From: Nitrospinota bacterium
GTDB taxonomy: Bacteria > Nitrospinota_A > UBA7883 > JACRLM01
Direction: 5' to 3'
Assembly (NCBI GenBank): GCA_016208975.1
Contig: JACQXA010000004.1
Coordinates: 1,179,015 to 1,243,014, forward strand
Length of the DNA: 64,000 nucleotides
Notes under the pieces: model-generated
Told to the model about the DNA's origin: nothing
Databases searched by the model: none
The model's input: the letters and a program-made list of their open reading frames with translations, nothing else
Part shown: positions 37,452 to 46,635 of the stretch, in pieces
Position numbering within the stretch: the stretch's first letter is position 1
Layout of the letters: each line of letters starts with the position of its first letter
Translations under genes and position numbers: made by a program

Positions 37452-39893
37452 TTGAATTTCTTGCCAGTTTTTGTCCGGCGGTTAACGCTGGCGGTATGTC
37501 TTCTGGCCGTCGCCTTGTCTTCTTCGGCCTTCGCCCAATCTTTGGGTGTGGGCAGGCTTCTCTCCCCGGGCGACCTGGCCAAATCCCACGCCGAGCTGGA
37601 CAGCATAAAAAGATGTACAGACTGTCACGACCTCCAGGGCGGTGTTAACGACACAAAATGCCTGGATTGCCATAAAGAGCTGGCCACCCTCGTATCCGCC
37701 AATAAGGGATATCACGCCCGCGCCAGCGTAAAAGAAAAGAAGTGCCAGAAATGCCACCCGGACCACAAGGGCAAGGCGTATTACATGATCCTGTGGGACG
37801 GGGGCAAGCGGGACTCTTTCAACCATGACACCACCGGTTATGCTTTAAAAGAGAAGCACCGGATATCCGACTGCGAAAAATGCCATAACAAAAAGACCGC
37901 CAAAGGCTCCGTCACCTACCTGGGGCTATCAAGGGAATGCGTATCCTGCCATAAGGATGTCCATCAGAAAACCCTTGGGGAAAAATGCGCCGACTGCCAT
38001 GTGAATTTCCACTCTTGGAAAGGGCTGGACGTAAAGTTCGACCATGACAAGCAGGCCAAATATCCGCTGGAGGGGAAGCATCAGCGCATCACCTGCGACA
38101 AATGCCACCCGAAACGGGCAAAGGACGAGGCGCTCTTCAAGGTGGCCGGGTTCGAGCGGTGCGTCACCTGTCACAAGAAAGAAGACGTTCATAAGAACGC
38201 CTTGGGCGACCGGTGCGAGAACTGCCATTACGCCGATGACTGGAAGAGGATAAAGTTCAACCACGACAAGGCCAGGTTCAGGTTAAAAGGCAAACATGGC
38301 GACGTTAAGTGCGAGAAGTGCCATCCCGGCGGCGCAAAGGCCGGGTTCAAGGTGGCCAAGTTCGACGCCTGCGGTACCACCGATTGTCACGACACCGAGG
38401 CCCGCGGCCTGGTTCATGGGGAGCAGTTCAAGGGCCGCAGGTGCGAAGAGTGCCACAACGAGACCACATGGAAGCCGAGCCTGTTCAAGCATGAAGACCC
38501 CGCATATAAGGGTTACAAGCTCCGGGGCAAGCACGCCAGGGAAGAATGCGCCGAATGTCACAGGGCCACTTCCGCCACATCCAAATACAAGGGTGGAACG
38601 CCGGTGGCGTTGTTCAAACCCATAGAGTCTTCCCGGTGCGACAATGCCGGATGTCACGACATACCCAAACGGGGCGGGAAAGTTCATGGCGACCAGTTCA
38701 AGGGCCGCAGGTGCGAAGAGTGCCACAACGAGACCACTTGGAAGCCGAGCCTGTTCAAGCATGAAGACCCCGCTTACAAAGGCTACAAACTGGAAGCGGG
38801 CCACGCCAATGTCAAGTGCGAGAAGTGCCATGTGAAGAACACGGCTGGCGTGGTGGTGTTCAAGCCGATAGACACCAGGAGGTGCGACACCCCTGCCTGC
38901 CACGACAAACCGGAACGGGGCGCCATCCACGGCAGGCAGTTCGAAGGGGTCTCGTGCGACCAGTGCCATACGGCGAAAAACTGGAAGCCCGCCACTTTCA
39001 GCCACGAAAGCCCGTCGTATCGCGGCTTCCGGCTGGAGGGCAGGCACAAAGACGTAAAGTGCGAAAAATGCCATAAGAAAGACGAGTCCACCGTTCCAAG
39101 GTACGACGATAAGAGCTGGCCGCAGGTCCACTACAAACCCATCGGGTACGACCGGTGCGACACCAGCGCGTGCCATCCGGACCCGCACAAGAGGCTGTTC
39201 GTTCCCCGGCGGTGCGACGAGTGCCACGTAGCCGCCGACTGGAAGAACATGTCCGCCGTGTTCGACCATACGCTGGACACGCATTTCCCCCTGACGGGAA
39301 AACACAAAACCGCCAAGTGCGACGAGTGCCACAAGAACAAGACATGGAAGCCGGTGGCCATGGATTGCCTGGCCTGTCACAAGAAAGACGACAAGCATAA
39401 AGGCAAGCTGGGCGCGTTGTGCGAGGAATGCCACACCACCGCCACATGGAGCCCCAAAGTGGCCGCCCATGAGCGGACCGGTTTCCCGCTGACCGAGACC
39501 CATGCCCAGATGGTTTGCGCCGATTGCCACACCAAGGGCAAAGGGGATTTCTCGGGGTTGAGCCCGGACTGTCAGCAGTGCCATACCGACCCGCATTTGA
39601 ACCAGATGGGAAGGCTTTGCAACGACTGTCACACCATGCGCAACTGGGAACCCATGAAGTTCAAACATAATTTGACTGGATTCCGGCTGGAAGGGGCCCA
39701 CAAATACCAGCCCTGCGGCAACTGCCACCAGGGCAGGGTGTACAGGGTGATACCCGGCGATTGTTATAACTGTCACGTGAAAGATTTCATCAGTTCCTCC
39801 GCGGTGGCGTTCCATAAGGTATTCAACCCGTCCATGGATCCCAACTGTGCCGGGTGCCATACCCAGTTCACATGGAGCTTGCCGCGCCGATGA
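37452..39893 (+). CDS. Periplasmic 30-heme c-type cytochrome
   Basis: 813 residues, TTG start; N-terminal signal peptide (RRLTLAVCLLAVALSSSAFA). I count 30 haem-binding motifs: 26 CxxCH and four of the form CxxxxCH (CGTTDCH, CDNAGCH, CDTPACH, CDTSACH). The chain is built of repeated units of about 45 residues pairing a CEKCH-type site with a KHxxxK/W-K-xxFxH pattern whose extra histidines can act as distal ligands. A 90-residue unit with CEECHNETTWKPSLFKHED is duplicated almost exactly at DNA level (38412-38513 and 38682-38783). The next gene is a beta-barrel overlapping by 4 bases. The pair looks like an electron conduit across periplasm and outer membrane. Confidence 0.93.
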   Translation: MNFLPVFVRRLTLAVCLLAVALSSSAFAQSLGVGRLLSPGDLAKSHAELDSIKRCTDCHDLQGGVNDTKCLDCHKELATLVSANKGYHARASVKEKKCQKCHPDHKGKAYYMILWDGGKRDSFNHDTTGYALKEKHRISDCEKCHNKKTAKGSVTYLGLSRECVSCHKDVHQKTLGEKCADCHVNFHSWKGLDVKFDHDKQAKYPLEGKHQRITCDKCHPKRAKDEALFKVAGFERCVTCHKKEDVHKNALGDRCENCHYADDWKRIKFNHDKARFRLKGKHGDVKCEKCHPGGAKAGFKVAKFDACGTTDCHDTEARGLVHGEQFKGRRCEECHNETTWKPSLFKHEDPAYKGYKLRGKHAREECAECHRATSATSKYKGGTPVALFKPIESSRCDNAGCHDIPKRGGKVHGDQFKGRRCEECHNETTWKPSLFKHEDPAYKGYKLEAGHANVKCEKCHVKNTAGVVVFKPIDTRRCDTPACHDKPERGAIHGRQFEGVSCDQCHTAKNWKPATFSHESPSYRGFRLEGRHKDVKCEKCHKKDESTVPRYDDKSWPQVHYKPIGYDRCDTSACHPDPHKRLFVPRRCDECHVAADWKNMSAVFDHTLDTHFPLTGKHKTAKCDECHKNKTWKPVAMDCLACHKKDDKHKGKLGALCEECHTTATWSPKVAAHERTGFPLTETHAQMVCADCHTKGKGDFSGLSPDCQQCHTDPHLNQMGRLCNDCHTMRNWEPMKFKHNLTGFRLEGAHKYQPCGNCHQGRVYRVIPGDCYNCHVKDFISSSAVAFHKVFNPSMDPNCAGCHTQFTWSLPRR

Positions 39894-41200
39894 GTTTTCG
39901 TTATCTGGCAAGAACGGCGCTGATAATAGCGGTCTTGGGGCTGGCCCTTTCGGAGCCCGCCAGCGCCCAGCGGGACGACCATGGCCGTTTCGCCATCGGC
40001 CATATCAATATAGACGACACCGCCTCCGCCGGTGATTTCAGCGCCACCACGCTATTCTACCGTTACATCGCCGACAATTTCATGGGGTGGGAAAACCTGT
40101 CGTTCAATCTGGACGGCAACACCCGGTTCTCCAACCAGGACTATAACCACGACATCCCCGGCGGCAGGGTGAGCATGGCCAACGTGAAGTTGAAAAAACT
40201 TATGGGCCATGTGGACCTTACCCTGGGCCGGTCTTTTGTGGAGGAGTTTGTATCCGAATCGGTGGACGGGGTGGATGTGAAATATTGGCTGGACAACAAG
40301 ACCGGCGCGGGGGTTTTCGGCGGTTTGCGGCCCGACCCGTATAAAGACAGCGTCAACGCCGATTACAACACCGTGGGCGGATACCTGTTCACCCGCACCG
40401 ACGAGCTGGGCCTGTCCGCCGGGTACGCATACGACACATACAAAGGCAAGAAAGACCGGGAGCGGATAAACGGCGTTTTCTACATCATGCCGTCCATAGA
40501 GAACCTGCATTTCCAGATGTCCGCCGATGTGGACAATATCGATGAAGAAGCCGACGAAGAACACCCTGCCAAACAGGGATGGGAAGTAACCAACCTGTTG
40601 GCCCATTTCAACTGGCGGCCCGTCCGGCGGCTGGTATTGTCCGCCACCTATAACGAGTTCCGCGCCATTAACCGGGAAGCCTCGCATTTGGAACAGCGGA
40701 TTGAAATGCTGGAAGACAAATACACCGTTGCCCGTGTGCGGGCCGAGGGGAGCCTGGGCAAGAGCTTTTATATCTACGGCGGCGTGGATCAACGCTTCCG
40801 CGAGGCCGATTCCGCCAACGCCACACAGTTATACGCCGGGTTGCGCGACAGCGATTTTGTGTTAGGCACGCGGTGGGACTTGCGCTATTCGGATCTGGAT
40901 TATTTCACCTCCAAGGTCAAGGCCGTTTACGGCATGCTGGGTGTTACCGTTGGCGAGTCGTTCAACGTGGAAGGCTCCGCCACGTGGCTGAAGAACACCC
41001 AGGAGGGGCAGATGGGCGACCTGGAACAGTGGGTGTACGACGTGACGCTGGACTATTGGATAACAAAGAACATCTACGCCAACCTCATGTGGCAGTACTC
41101 TTCCGAGAAGTATCTGGATATAAACTCCATCTACGCCACCCGGTTCGCCGACAACTTCACCACCACCACACTGTACGGCCAGGTGGGTTATCGGTTCTGA
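39890..41200 (+). CDS. Outer-membrane beta-barrel protein partner of the 30-heme cytochrome
   Basis: 436 residues from the ATG at 39890, overlapping the cytochrome stop (ATGA). Signal peptide (YLARTALIIAVLGLALSEPASA), then alternating amphipathic strands throughout (for example LSFNLDGNTRF, GVFGGLRPDP, RLVLSATYNEF, FYIYGGVDQRF) and a C-terminal strand ending in Phe (YGQVGYRF), the recognition signal for barrel assembly. No haem motif. Comparable in role, not visibly in sequence, to MtrB-type porins that sheathe cytochromes in the outer membrane. Role inferred from gene coupling. Confidence 0.82.
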   Translation: MSFRYLARTALIIAVLGLALSEPASAQRDDHGRFAIGHINIDDTASAGDFSATTLFYRYIADNFMGWENLSFNLDGNTRFSNQDYNHDIPGGRVSMANVKLKKLMGHVDLTLGRSFVEEFVSESVDGVDVKYWLDNKTGAGVFGGLRPDPYKDSVNADYNTVGGYLFTRTDELGLSAGYAYDTYKGKKDRERINGVFYIMPSIENLHFQMSADVDNIDEEADEEHPAKQGWEVTNLLAHFNWRPVRRLVLSATYNEFRAINREASHLEQRIEMLEDKYTVARVRAEGSLGKSFYIYGGVDQRFREADSANATQLYAGLRDSDFVLGTRWDLRYSDLDYFTSKVKAVYGMLGVTVGESFNVEGSATWLKNTQEGQMGDLEQWVYDVTLDYWITKNIYANLMWQYSSEKYLDINSIYATRFADNFTTTTLYGQVGYRF

Positions 41201-42183
41201 TTTCGGCCAACCCGGGGTTTTTGAGGCGCCTCCTCCACCTCCCCCACATCTTTCAGCTCTCCGGCCAGGTAGGTTTTCAACCGTTTCATCAACCGTTCCT
41301 CGGCCTGCCGTATGGCTTCGCGGGTGACGCCGTGTTTTTCGCCGATTTCCCGTAACGTGAGGGGATTATCGGAAAGCAGGCGATGCTCCAAAAGGTCTTT
41401 GTCCACCGGGCGCAGGGTCTGTTTGAACTTATCAATGGCGGCGTGGAACTTTTCCATCACCTGGCGGTTGGCCAGTTCCTCGGAAACGTCCGCCGACTGG
41501 CTGGCTACGGTTTCTCCCAGCTCCCTCTTGCCCTCGTCATCCACCGGCTGGTTCAGCGACGCGTCTGAAACGCCCAGGCTCTGCTGGATGTCTATAACAT
41601 CCTGCTCGGTGGCGCCAAACCGTTCCGCCAATAGCTTGGGCCCGGCCTCAATACCCCCTTCTTCCAGCTGGGCCTGTAACTCCCGCAGGTTGTAGAGCAG
41701 TTTGCGCCGCACGTTGGTGGTGCCAACTTTCACAAGGCGCCAGTTGTCCAACAGATATTTTAAAATGTAGGCGCGAATCCAGTAGGAGGCGTAGGTGGAA
41801 AGCCGGGCTCCCCGGAACGGATCAAACTTCCTTATGGCGCGCAGAAGCCCATAATTGCCCTCCTGAATCAGATCCATCATGTTCTGGAACTGCGAACGGA
41901 ACTCGTACGATATTTTGACCACCAGCATGAGGTTGGAAGTAACCAGCCGGAACGCCGCGTCCTTATCGCCCGTTTCACGGAACCGTTCGGCCAGCTCCAG
42001 CTCTTCTTCCCGGGTGAGGGCCGGGTATTGTTTTATCTTCTGGATGTAGATTTGGAGCGGGTCGGCGGGCGCCAGCGCTCCATAGTCCGCCCCCGGCACA
42101 GATGGCTTTGAAGCTTTCTCAAAACCATTGGGAGACACCTCTTCCCGGGGCGAGTCTTCTTCCAAGTCGTATATTTCGGCCAT
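41188..42183 (-). CDS. rpoH: RpoH-like (sigma-32 family) RNA polymerase sigma factor
   Basis: 331 residues from the ATG at 42183 (a TTG two codons upstream is possible). Region 1.2/2 has QKIKQYPALTREEELELAERF, NLMLVVKIS and MDLIQEGNYGLLRAIRKFDP, then LSTYASYWIRAYILKYLLDN. Region 4 helix-turn-helix is LTLREIGEKHGVTREAIRQAEERL. Typical of the heat-shock type group. The first 40 residues are acidic and variable. Its 3' end overlaps the convergent beta-barrel gene by 13 bases. Could control envelope/heat-stress genes such as the HtrA pair; that link is inference. Confidence 0.9.
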   Translation of the reverse strand: MAEIYDLEEDSPREEVSPNGFEKASKPSVPGADYGALAPADPLQIYIQKIKQYPALTREEELELAERFRETGDKDAAFRLVTSNLMLVVKISYEFRSQFQNMMDLIQEGNYGLLRAIRKFDPFRGARLSTYASYWIRAYILKYLLDNWRLVKVGTTNVRRKLLYNLRELQAQLEEGGIEAGPKLLAERFGATEQDVIDIQQSLGVSDASLNQPVDDEGKRELGETVASQSADVSEELANRQVMEKFHAAIDKFKQTLRPVDKDLLEHRLLSDNPLTLREIGEKHGVTREAIRQAEERLMKRLKTYLAGELKDVGEVEEAPQKPRVGRNQNR

Positions 42184-42323
42184 AGCCAAATTATTTTAAC
42201 ATGCCCCAAAAACCGTTGGAAAAATGACGCCAGCCCGGAAAAATAGGCCTACCCCGTCAATTTATCCACTCGCTCAATTAATGTATATGCTTACTTTACA
42301 ACTGGATATGTTAGCCCGATGTG

Positions 42324-42339
42324 TGGCGCCATACTTGCT
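42324..42339 (+). promoter_or_regulatory. Probable sigma-54 promoter for flgB-fliE
   Basis: TGGCGCCATACTTGCT has the GG and GC dinucleotides at the required -24/-12 spacing. It lies 38 bases before the flgB ATG. Confidence 0.6.
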
Positions 42340-42376
42340 AAATTGATTGGTGAACGAAAATAGGGTTTTAATCGAC

Positions 42377-42796
42377 ATGGGCTTGATAAACGACATATTG
42401 CACTCCAACGCCACGCCGAAGATGGCCCAGAAGGCGCTGGATATTTACGCCCAGCGCTCTTTGCTTATCACCAGCAACATAGCCAACGCGGAAACCCCGG
42501 GCTACAAAGCGGTGGACATCAAGCCCTTCGAAAGCGCTTTGAAAGACGCCATGGAGTCCAAGGCGCCCATGCTCAAAACAAACGAAAAGCATCTTTCCGG
42601 CCCAATGGAAAACATCCAGAACTTTCAGCCGGAGATAGAGGTATCCAACGAACCTGGCCGGCTGGATGGAAACAACGTTAACCTGGATAAAGAAATGGCC
42701 GGCCTTGCCCAGACCTCTCTAATGTACCAGACGGTGCTAACCGCCCGCGCCAAGCGGGGCCAGATAATTAACGAAACCATAGACCAGTCCAGATAA
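42377..42796 (+). CDS. flgB: Flagellar basal-body rod protein FlgB
   Basis: 140 residues from the ATG at 42377 (MGLINDILHS); in-frame TTG/GTG codons upstream are unlikely starts. Rod-protein motif SNIANAETPGYKAVDIKPFE near the N-terminus and a C-terminal helix (TSLMYQTVLTARAKRGQIINETI). Part of the proximal rod. Normally flgC follows, but here fliE does, 13 bases downstream. Confidence 0.93.
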   Translation: MGLINDILHSNATPKMAQKALDIYAQRSLLITSNIANAETPGYKAVDIKPFESALKDAMESKAPMLKTNEKHLSGPMENIQNFQPEIEVSNEPGRLDGNNVNLDKEMAGLAQTSLMYQTVLTARAKRGQIINETIDQSR

Positions 42797-42809
42797 GGTG
42801 AATTAAGCC

Positions 42810-43112
42810 ATGGCCGATCTTAAGATATTTGGCAACATGGAGCCTATCGGCTCCGCGCTGAAACTTCCAAAACCCACAGCCAAACCCGAAGGGAAATCTT
42901 TCGCGGACACCCTTTCCGAATCCATCAAGGAAGTGAACCAGATGCAGAACGACGCCGACCGCGCCATAGAGGATCTGGTAACCGGCAAGAGCAAGAACAT
43001 CCACGAAACCATGATTACCTTGAGCAAGGCCGAGGTTGCCATGAAGCTCACCCTGCAGGTGCGCAACAAGGTGGTGGAAGCCTATAAAGAGGTGCTGAAC
43101 ACCGGCATGTAG
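42810..43112 (+). CDS. fliE: Flagellar hook-basal body complex protein FliE
   Basis: 100 residues. The family pattern FADTLSESIKEVNQMQNDADRAIEDL followed by IHETMITLSKAEVAMKLTLQVRNKVVEAYKEVL is clear. FliE joins the MS ring to the rod. Ribosome site AAGGTG before the ATG. Ends the short flgB-fliE operon and faces a convergent response regulator gene. Confidence 0.95.
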   Translation: MADLKIFGNMEPIGSALKLPKPTAKPEGKSFADTLSESIKEVNQMQNDADRAIEDLVTGKSKNIHETMITLSKAEVAMKLTLQVRNKVVEAYKEVLNTGM

Positions 43113-43128
43113 TCCAGATGGTGGCGGC

Positions 43129-43578
43129 CTAATGCGGAGGCAGGGTCACCACCACCAGCCAAAACTCCTTTAGCCGCTGGATGCTGTTGATGAACTGGTC
43201 GAAATCCACAGGCTTGGTTATATAAGCGTTCACCCCCAGTTTGTAGGAATCTATAACATCCCTTTCATGATTGGAGGTGGTGAGCATAATCACCGGGATG
43301 GCCCGCAGGATGGGATCTTTCTTTATTTCCATAAGCGTCTGTTTACCATCCATCCGGGGCATGTTTATGTCCAGCAGGATAAGGTCTGGCAGGGGGTGGC
43401 GGGCCTTGTCGGTATATTTCCCCTCGTTCCGAAGGTAGTTCAGGGCTTCCACGCCATCTTCTACGATGAAAAGCTCATTCACTATTTTGGAATCGTCCAA
43501 AACCCTTCGGGTCAACTCCTGATCCGCCAGATTATCCTCGGCCAGCAGTATCACCGCCGGGCCCGCGTAAGTTTTCAT
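43129..43578 (-). CDS. Single-domain response regulator (Rcp1-like)
   Basis: 149 residues, receiver domain only. Acidic pair in LLAEDNLADQELTRRVL, phospho-acceptor Asp in LILLDINMPRMDG, Thr in IMLTTSN, Lys in AYITKPVDF. The loop between strand 2 and 3 is extended (LNYLRNEGKYTDKARHPLPD), as in Rcp1-type regulators that pair with phytochrome-like kinases. Starts 2 bases after the stop of the upstream kinase gene, so kinase and regulator form one pair. No output domain. Confidence 0.9.
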   Translation of the reverse strand: MKTYAGPAVILLAEDNLADQELTRRVLDDSKIVNELFIVEDGVEALNYLRNEGKYTDKARHPLPDLILLDINMPRMDGKQTLMEIKKDPILRAIPVIMLTTSNHERDVIDSYKLGVNAYITKPVDFDQFINSIQRLKEFWLVVVTLPPH

Positions 43579-43580
43579 GG

Positions 43581-45848
43581 TCAGCCTCTTTCTTGGTCAA
43601 TCCAGGGCTTTAAGGTGAATATGAATTTGGAGCCACCCCCCGCTTCCGACTCCACCCTGATAGCGCCTCCATGCCGGTGAATAAGCTTGCGGCATATGGT
43701 AAGGCCCGTGCCAGTCCCTTCATGGGCGGTTTTAGCGGGGATCTTTTTAAACGGTGTGAATATCTGGTTTAAATACCTTTTGTCGATGCCTATTCCATTG
43801 TCTTCGAAAGTAATTTCCAGCATTCCGTTCTGATGGACGCAGGACACTTTAATGACAGGCGTTTTGGCCCCACGGAAATTCAAGGCGTTTTCCAGAAGGT
43901 TGGCGAATACTTGCCATAACGCCTCCGGATCCCCCAATGCCGGAGGTAGATCTTCCACCAACACTTGCGCGCCCGCTTTTTTAATCCTGTCCGACTGGCC
44001 GGCGATAACCCCCTTGAGTAAGGTGTTTAGATCCACCTTGTTCATTTGCAAGGTGGATCTGCCCGCGTTGGAGAGGCTTAAAACATCGTCAACCAGGGTT
44101 TTCACCCGGCGGGCCGCTTCGCCAATGAACTTTAAATCCTCAGTCGCCTTTGGCGGCGGATCCACTGCCAGGTCGGTCTTTAGCAGGGCTGTATAGTTCA
44201 AGATGGCCCTGATGGGCTCTTGCATGTCGTGGCTGGCAAGGAACTGGAACTCCTCCAGTTCCCTGTTCATCTGCTCCAGCTCGTTTATTTTTTCCTTTAT
44301 CAGCCGTTCGTTCCACACCCTGTTGGTTATATCCCGTGCGGCGATGGTATATAGCTTGCCGGGCTTGGTTTCGGTAACGCACAATTCCAGCGGGAACCGG
44401 GCCCCGTCCCTTCGCACACCGTCTATGATTATCGGCTCACCCCGAGTACCCGTGGCGCTTGCTTTCCAATAATCCTCGAAGATCCTTCCCTGGGTGTCTT
44501 GCGCGTCCGGCTGGACGATAAGTGAAATGCTGGCGTCCAGAAGCTCTTTCTCGCTGTACCCCCAAATGGCGTTAGCCTGGCGGTTGACGCGGGTTATTTT
44601 GCCTTCCGAATCGACCACAACAACCCCTTCACCGATGGTTTCAAGCACATCGGCCATCTCTTTTTGCGAGTCCAGTATTTTTTGCTGGACGCGCCGGTTT
44701 TCCTCCTGGGTCTTAACCCTGTCGGTCACGTCGAAAACGTAGCCTATATAATGGGTCAATGCGCCTTTGGCGTCGCGCTCAATAATGGTGTAGTCATACA
44801 GCCATCTTTCATCGCCGGAATAGGTGACAACCCGGTATTCCTGCTCGAAAGATGAAACGCCAGCTGTTGAAAACTCTTCAACCTCCCTGGCCACCCGCTC
44901 CCTGTCTTTTTCGCTCACGATTTTGGTGTATGGAACCGCGCCGCTTATGAAATCATCGGCGGGATAGCCGAACTGGAAAACATTGGGCGAAACGTATTCC
45001 ACTGGCCACCCTTCGGCGGCGCGCCAGCGGAACACCACCACAGGCCCGCCCAGGAAAAGCGCCCGTTCCCTTTGCAAGGTATCATAGGCCTGTTCACGGT
45101 CGCCGATGTCCTGTTCCAGCAGGCGGTATGCGGTCTCCAGCTCTTCATTGGCGCGCTTGAGTTTCAGCTCCGCCTGCTCCCGGGAGACTATGTTGTGAAG
45201 TAGCCGCTCTACCTCCTGCGACTGGGTCTCCTCTTTGAGGAACTCGTCTGGCGGGATGAAATAATAGTTTCGCGCCACCGTGCCGCCGACGATCACATAT
45301 GGGTGGGTATATATTATGTTGCGGATTATCTCGGGGCTGAACCTGTTCTTGTTGTATTGGCAGATGGCCAGCAGGGGATAGTCCGGGAAAAAATAGTTCA
45401 GCTTGGCTTCGTATTCGATAAGCCTGTCCACCCCGTCTTCCGACCCTAACGCCCAGGTCATTTCCCCGGTGGCCCGCACCGCGGAATAACCCTGCGCCAG
45501 CGTTTCATTGGTGATATTTTTCAGGTAATTTATCATCCAGTCCGGGTCGAAATGCCCCTGCTTCAGATAGGCGTCTTGCTTGGTTATCACCGCCAGCGCC
45601 CCGGAATCCAGCGCGTCCCGCACATTTATCCCTTCGCCCCTCATGGCGTCCAGCACGGACTCCACGGTGTTTTCATCGGCGATGTAAACGCAACGTTCGT
45701 TTCGCTCCAGCCCCACCTTAATGAAAGGGATTACGGCGTTGAACTGCTCTTCCCGGGTTTCATAGATAAGGCACAGATGGTCGTGCGGTTGTAACTTCTG
45801 AAGGGTGTCTAGCAGGTCTTCTCTATCGCTGAACGATTGCCCGCACAT
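43581..45848 (-). CDS. MEDS-PAS-PAS sensor histidine kinase
   Basis: 755 residues, no membrane segment seen. N-terminal MEDS domain (about 15-190: HDHLCLIYETREEQFNAVIPF, later FDPDWMINYLKNI), a coiled coil (about 205-250), two PAS domains (about 260-370 and 385-500), a second coil, then a HisKA of the phytochrome-like type with the phospho-His in LASHDMQEPIRAILNY and a HATPase (about 610-745, FEDNGIGIDKRYLNQIF, GTGTGLTICRKLI). The MEDS domain occurs in one-carbon and sensory regulators such as DcmR. Signal unknown. Paired with the adjacent response regulator. Confidence 0.9.
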   Translation of the reverse strand: MCGQSFSDREDLLDTLQKLQPHDHLCLIYETREEQFNAVIPFIKVGLERNERCVYIADENTVESVLDAMRGEGINVRDALDSGALAVITKQDAYLKQGHFDPDWMINYLKNITNETLAQGYSAVRATGEMTWALGSEDGVDRLIEYEAKLNYFFPDYPLLAICQYNKNRFSPEIIRNIIYTHPYVIVGGTVARNYYFIPPDEFLKEETQSQEVERLLHNIVSREQAELKLKRANEELETAYRLLEQDIGDREQAYDTLQRERALFLGGPVVVFRWRAAEGWPVEYVSPNVFQFGYPADDFISGAVPYTKIVSEKDRERVAREVEEFSTAGVSSFEQEYRVVTYSGDERWLYDYTIIERDAKGALTHYIGYVFDVTDRVKTQEENRRVQQKILDSQKEMADVLETIGEGVVVVDSEGKITRVNRQANAIWGYSEKELLDASISLIVQPDAQDTQGRIFEDYWKASATGTRGEPIIIDGVRRDGARFPLELCVTETKPGKLYTIAARDITNRVWNERLIKEKINELEQMNRELEEFQFLASHDMQEPIRAILNYTALLKTDLAVDPPPKATEDLKFIGEAARRVKTLVDDVLSLSNAGRSTLQMNKVDLNTLLKGVIAGQSDRIKKAGAQVLVEDLPPALGDPEALWQVFANLLENALNFRGAKTPVIKVSCVHQNGMLEITFEDNGIGIDKRYLNQIFTPFKKIPAKTAHEGTGTGLTICRKLIHRHGGAIRVESEAGGGSKFIFTLKPWIDQERG

Positions 45849-45963
45849 GCCGATTCACCACATAGCGTTGCTGACGATTTCAATTTACACCCCAGAAGCC
45901 TGGGTTCAAAGGGAAAATTGCGGGTTTGACCTTGGGCCTTCCACGGGTTAACATCACCAGCCT

Positions 45964-46413
45964 ATGGACACTCTAAAAGTTAAAAAACTCCACCCCGCCG
46001 CCCATCCGCCGGAGAAAGCAAAACCGGGCGATTTGGGTTATGACCTGTTTGCGCTGGAGCATGTGGAAATACCCCACGGGCAGATGAAACCAGTAAAAAC
46101 CGGCATTGCCGTGGAGTTCCCGGAAGGGTGGGGCGGGATAATAAAAGACCGCTCTTCCATGGCCTTAAAAAGAATCACCGTCTCCGCCGGGGTGATAGAC
46201 CATGGCTACCGTGGCGAGATTGTTATCCTGCTCACGAACTCCTCTGGGGAGGATGTGACAATATTGCAGGACCAGAAAATCGCCCAGCTGATACCCTGCC
46301 CGGTAACCAACTGGAAAGTGGAGATAACCGGACAGCTAAACGACACCCATCGGGGCGAAGGTGGGTTTGGCTCCACCGGGGCGTTCAAGAACCCGGTTTT
46401 GACCTTGGAATGA
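45964..46413 (+). CDS. dut: Deoxyuridine 5'-triphosphate nucleotidohydrolase
   Basis: Hydrolyses dUTP to dUMP and PPi. 149 residues with all five trimeric dUTPase motifs: PGDLGYDLFA, DRSSMALKR, GVIDHGYRGEI, KIAQLIP and RGEGGFGSTG near the C-terminus. Start ATG at 45964. It is directly followed by a tRNA-Lys gene on the other strand. Confidence 0.95.
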   Translation: MDTLKVKKLHPAAHPPEKAKPGDLGYDLFALEHVEIPHGQMKPVKTGIAVEFPEGWGGIIKDRSSMALKRITVSAGVIDHGYRGEIVILLTNSSGEDVTILQDQKIAQLIPCPVTNWKVEITGQLNDTHRGEGGFGSTGAFKNPVLTLE

Positions 46414-46414
46414 T

Positions 46415-46490
<76 letters not shown>

Positions 46491-46548
46491 ATCACGAAAA
46501 GAGAGATTCTAAAGCATCCAGCCGTAAAATGCCAGTTCTTATCAGGGA

Positions 46549-46617
46549 ATTGTCGCCCTGAGCCTGCCGAAGGACAACAACTGGTTGTAACGCCTCGACT
46601 TCGCCCGGAGTGACAAT
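46549..46617. repeat. Short palindromic repeat, third type
   Basis: The left arm ATTGTCGCCCTGAG...CCGAAGG and right arm CGACTTCGCCCGGAGTGACA are approximate reverse complements around ACAACTGGTTGT. The arms share the TGTCNNCCTGAG-type core with the inner arms of the 151-bp element but the ends differ. Probably an unrelated or deletion-derived intergenic repeat. Confidence 0.35.
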
Positions 46618-46635
46618 TTGTTTGGCCGGTTTCCA

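Noticed and set aside
38283-39911. Long open frame (542 codons) on the minus strand across the multiheme cytochrome
   Set aside because: It is a shadow of the repetitive CxxCH coding pattern: no ribosome site, and the product is repetitive and unlike any family.
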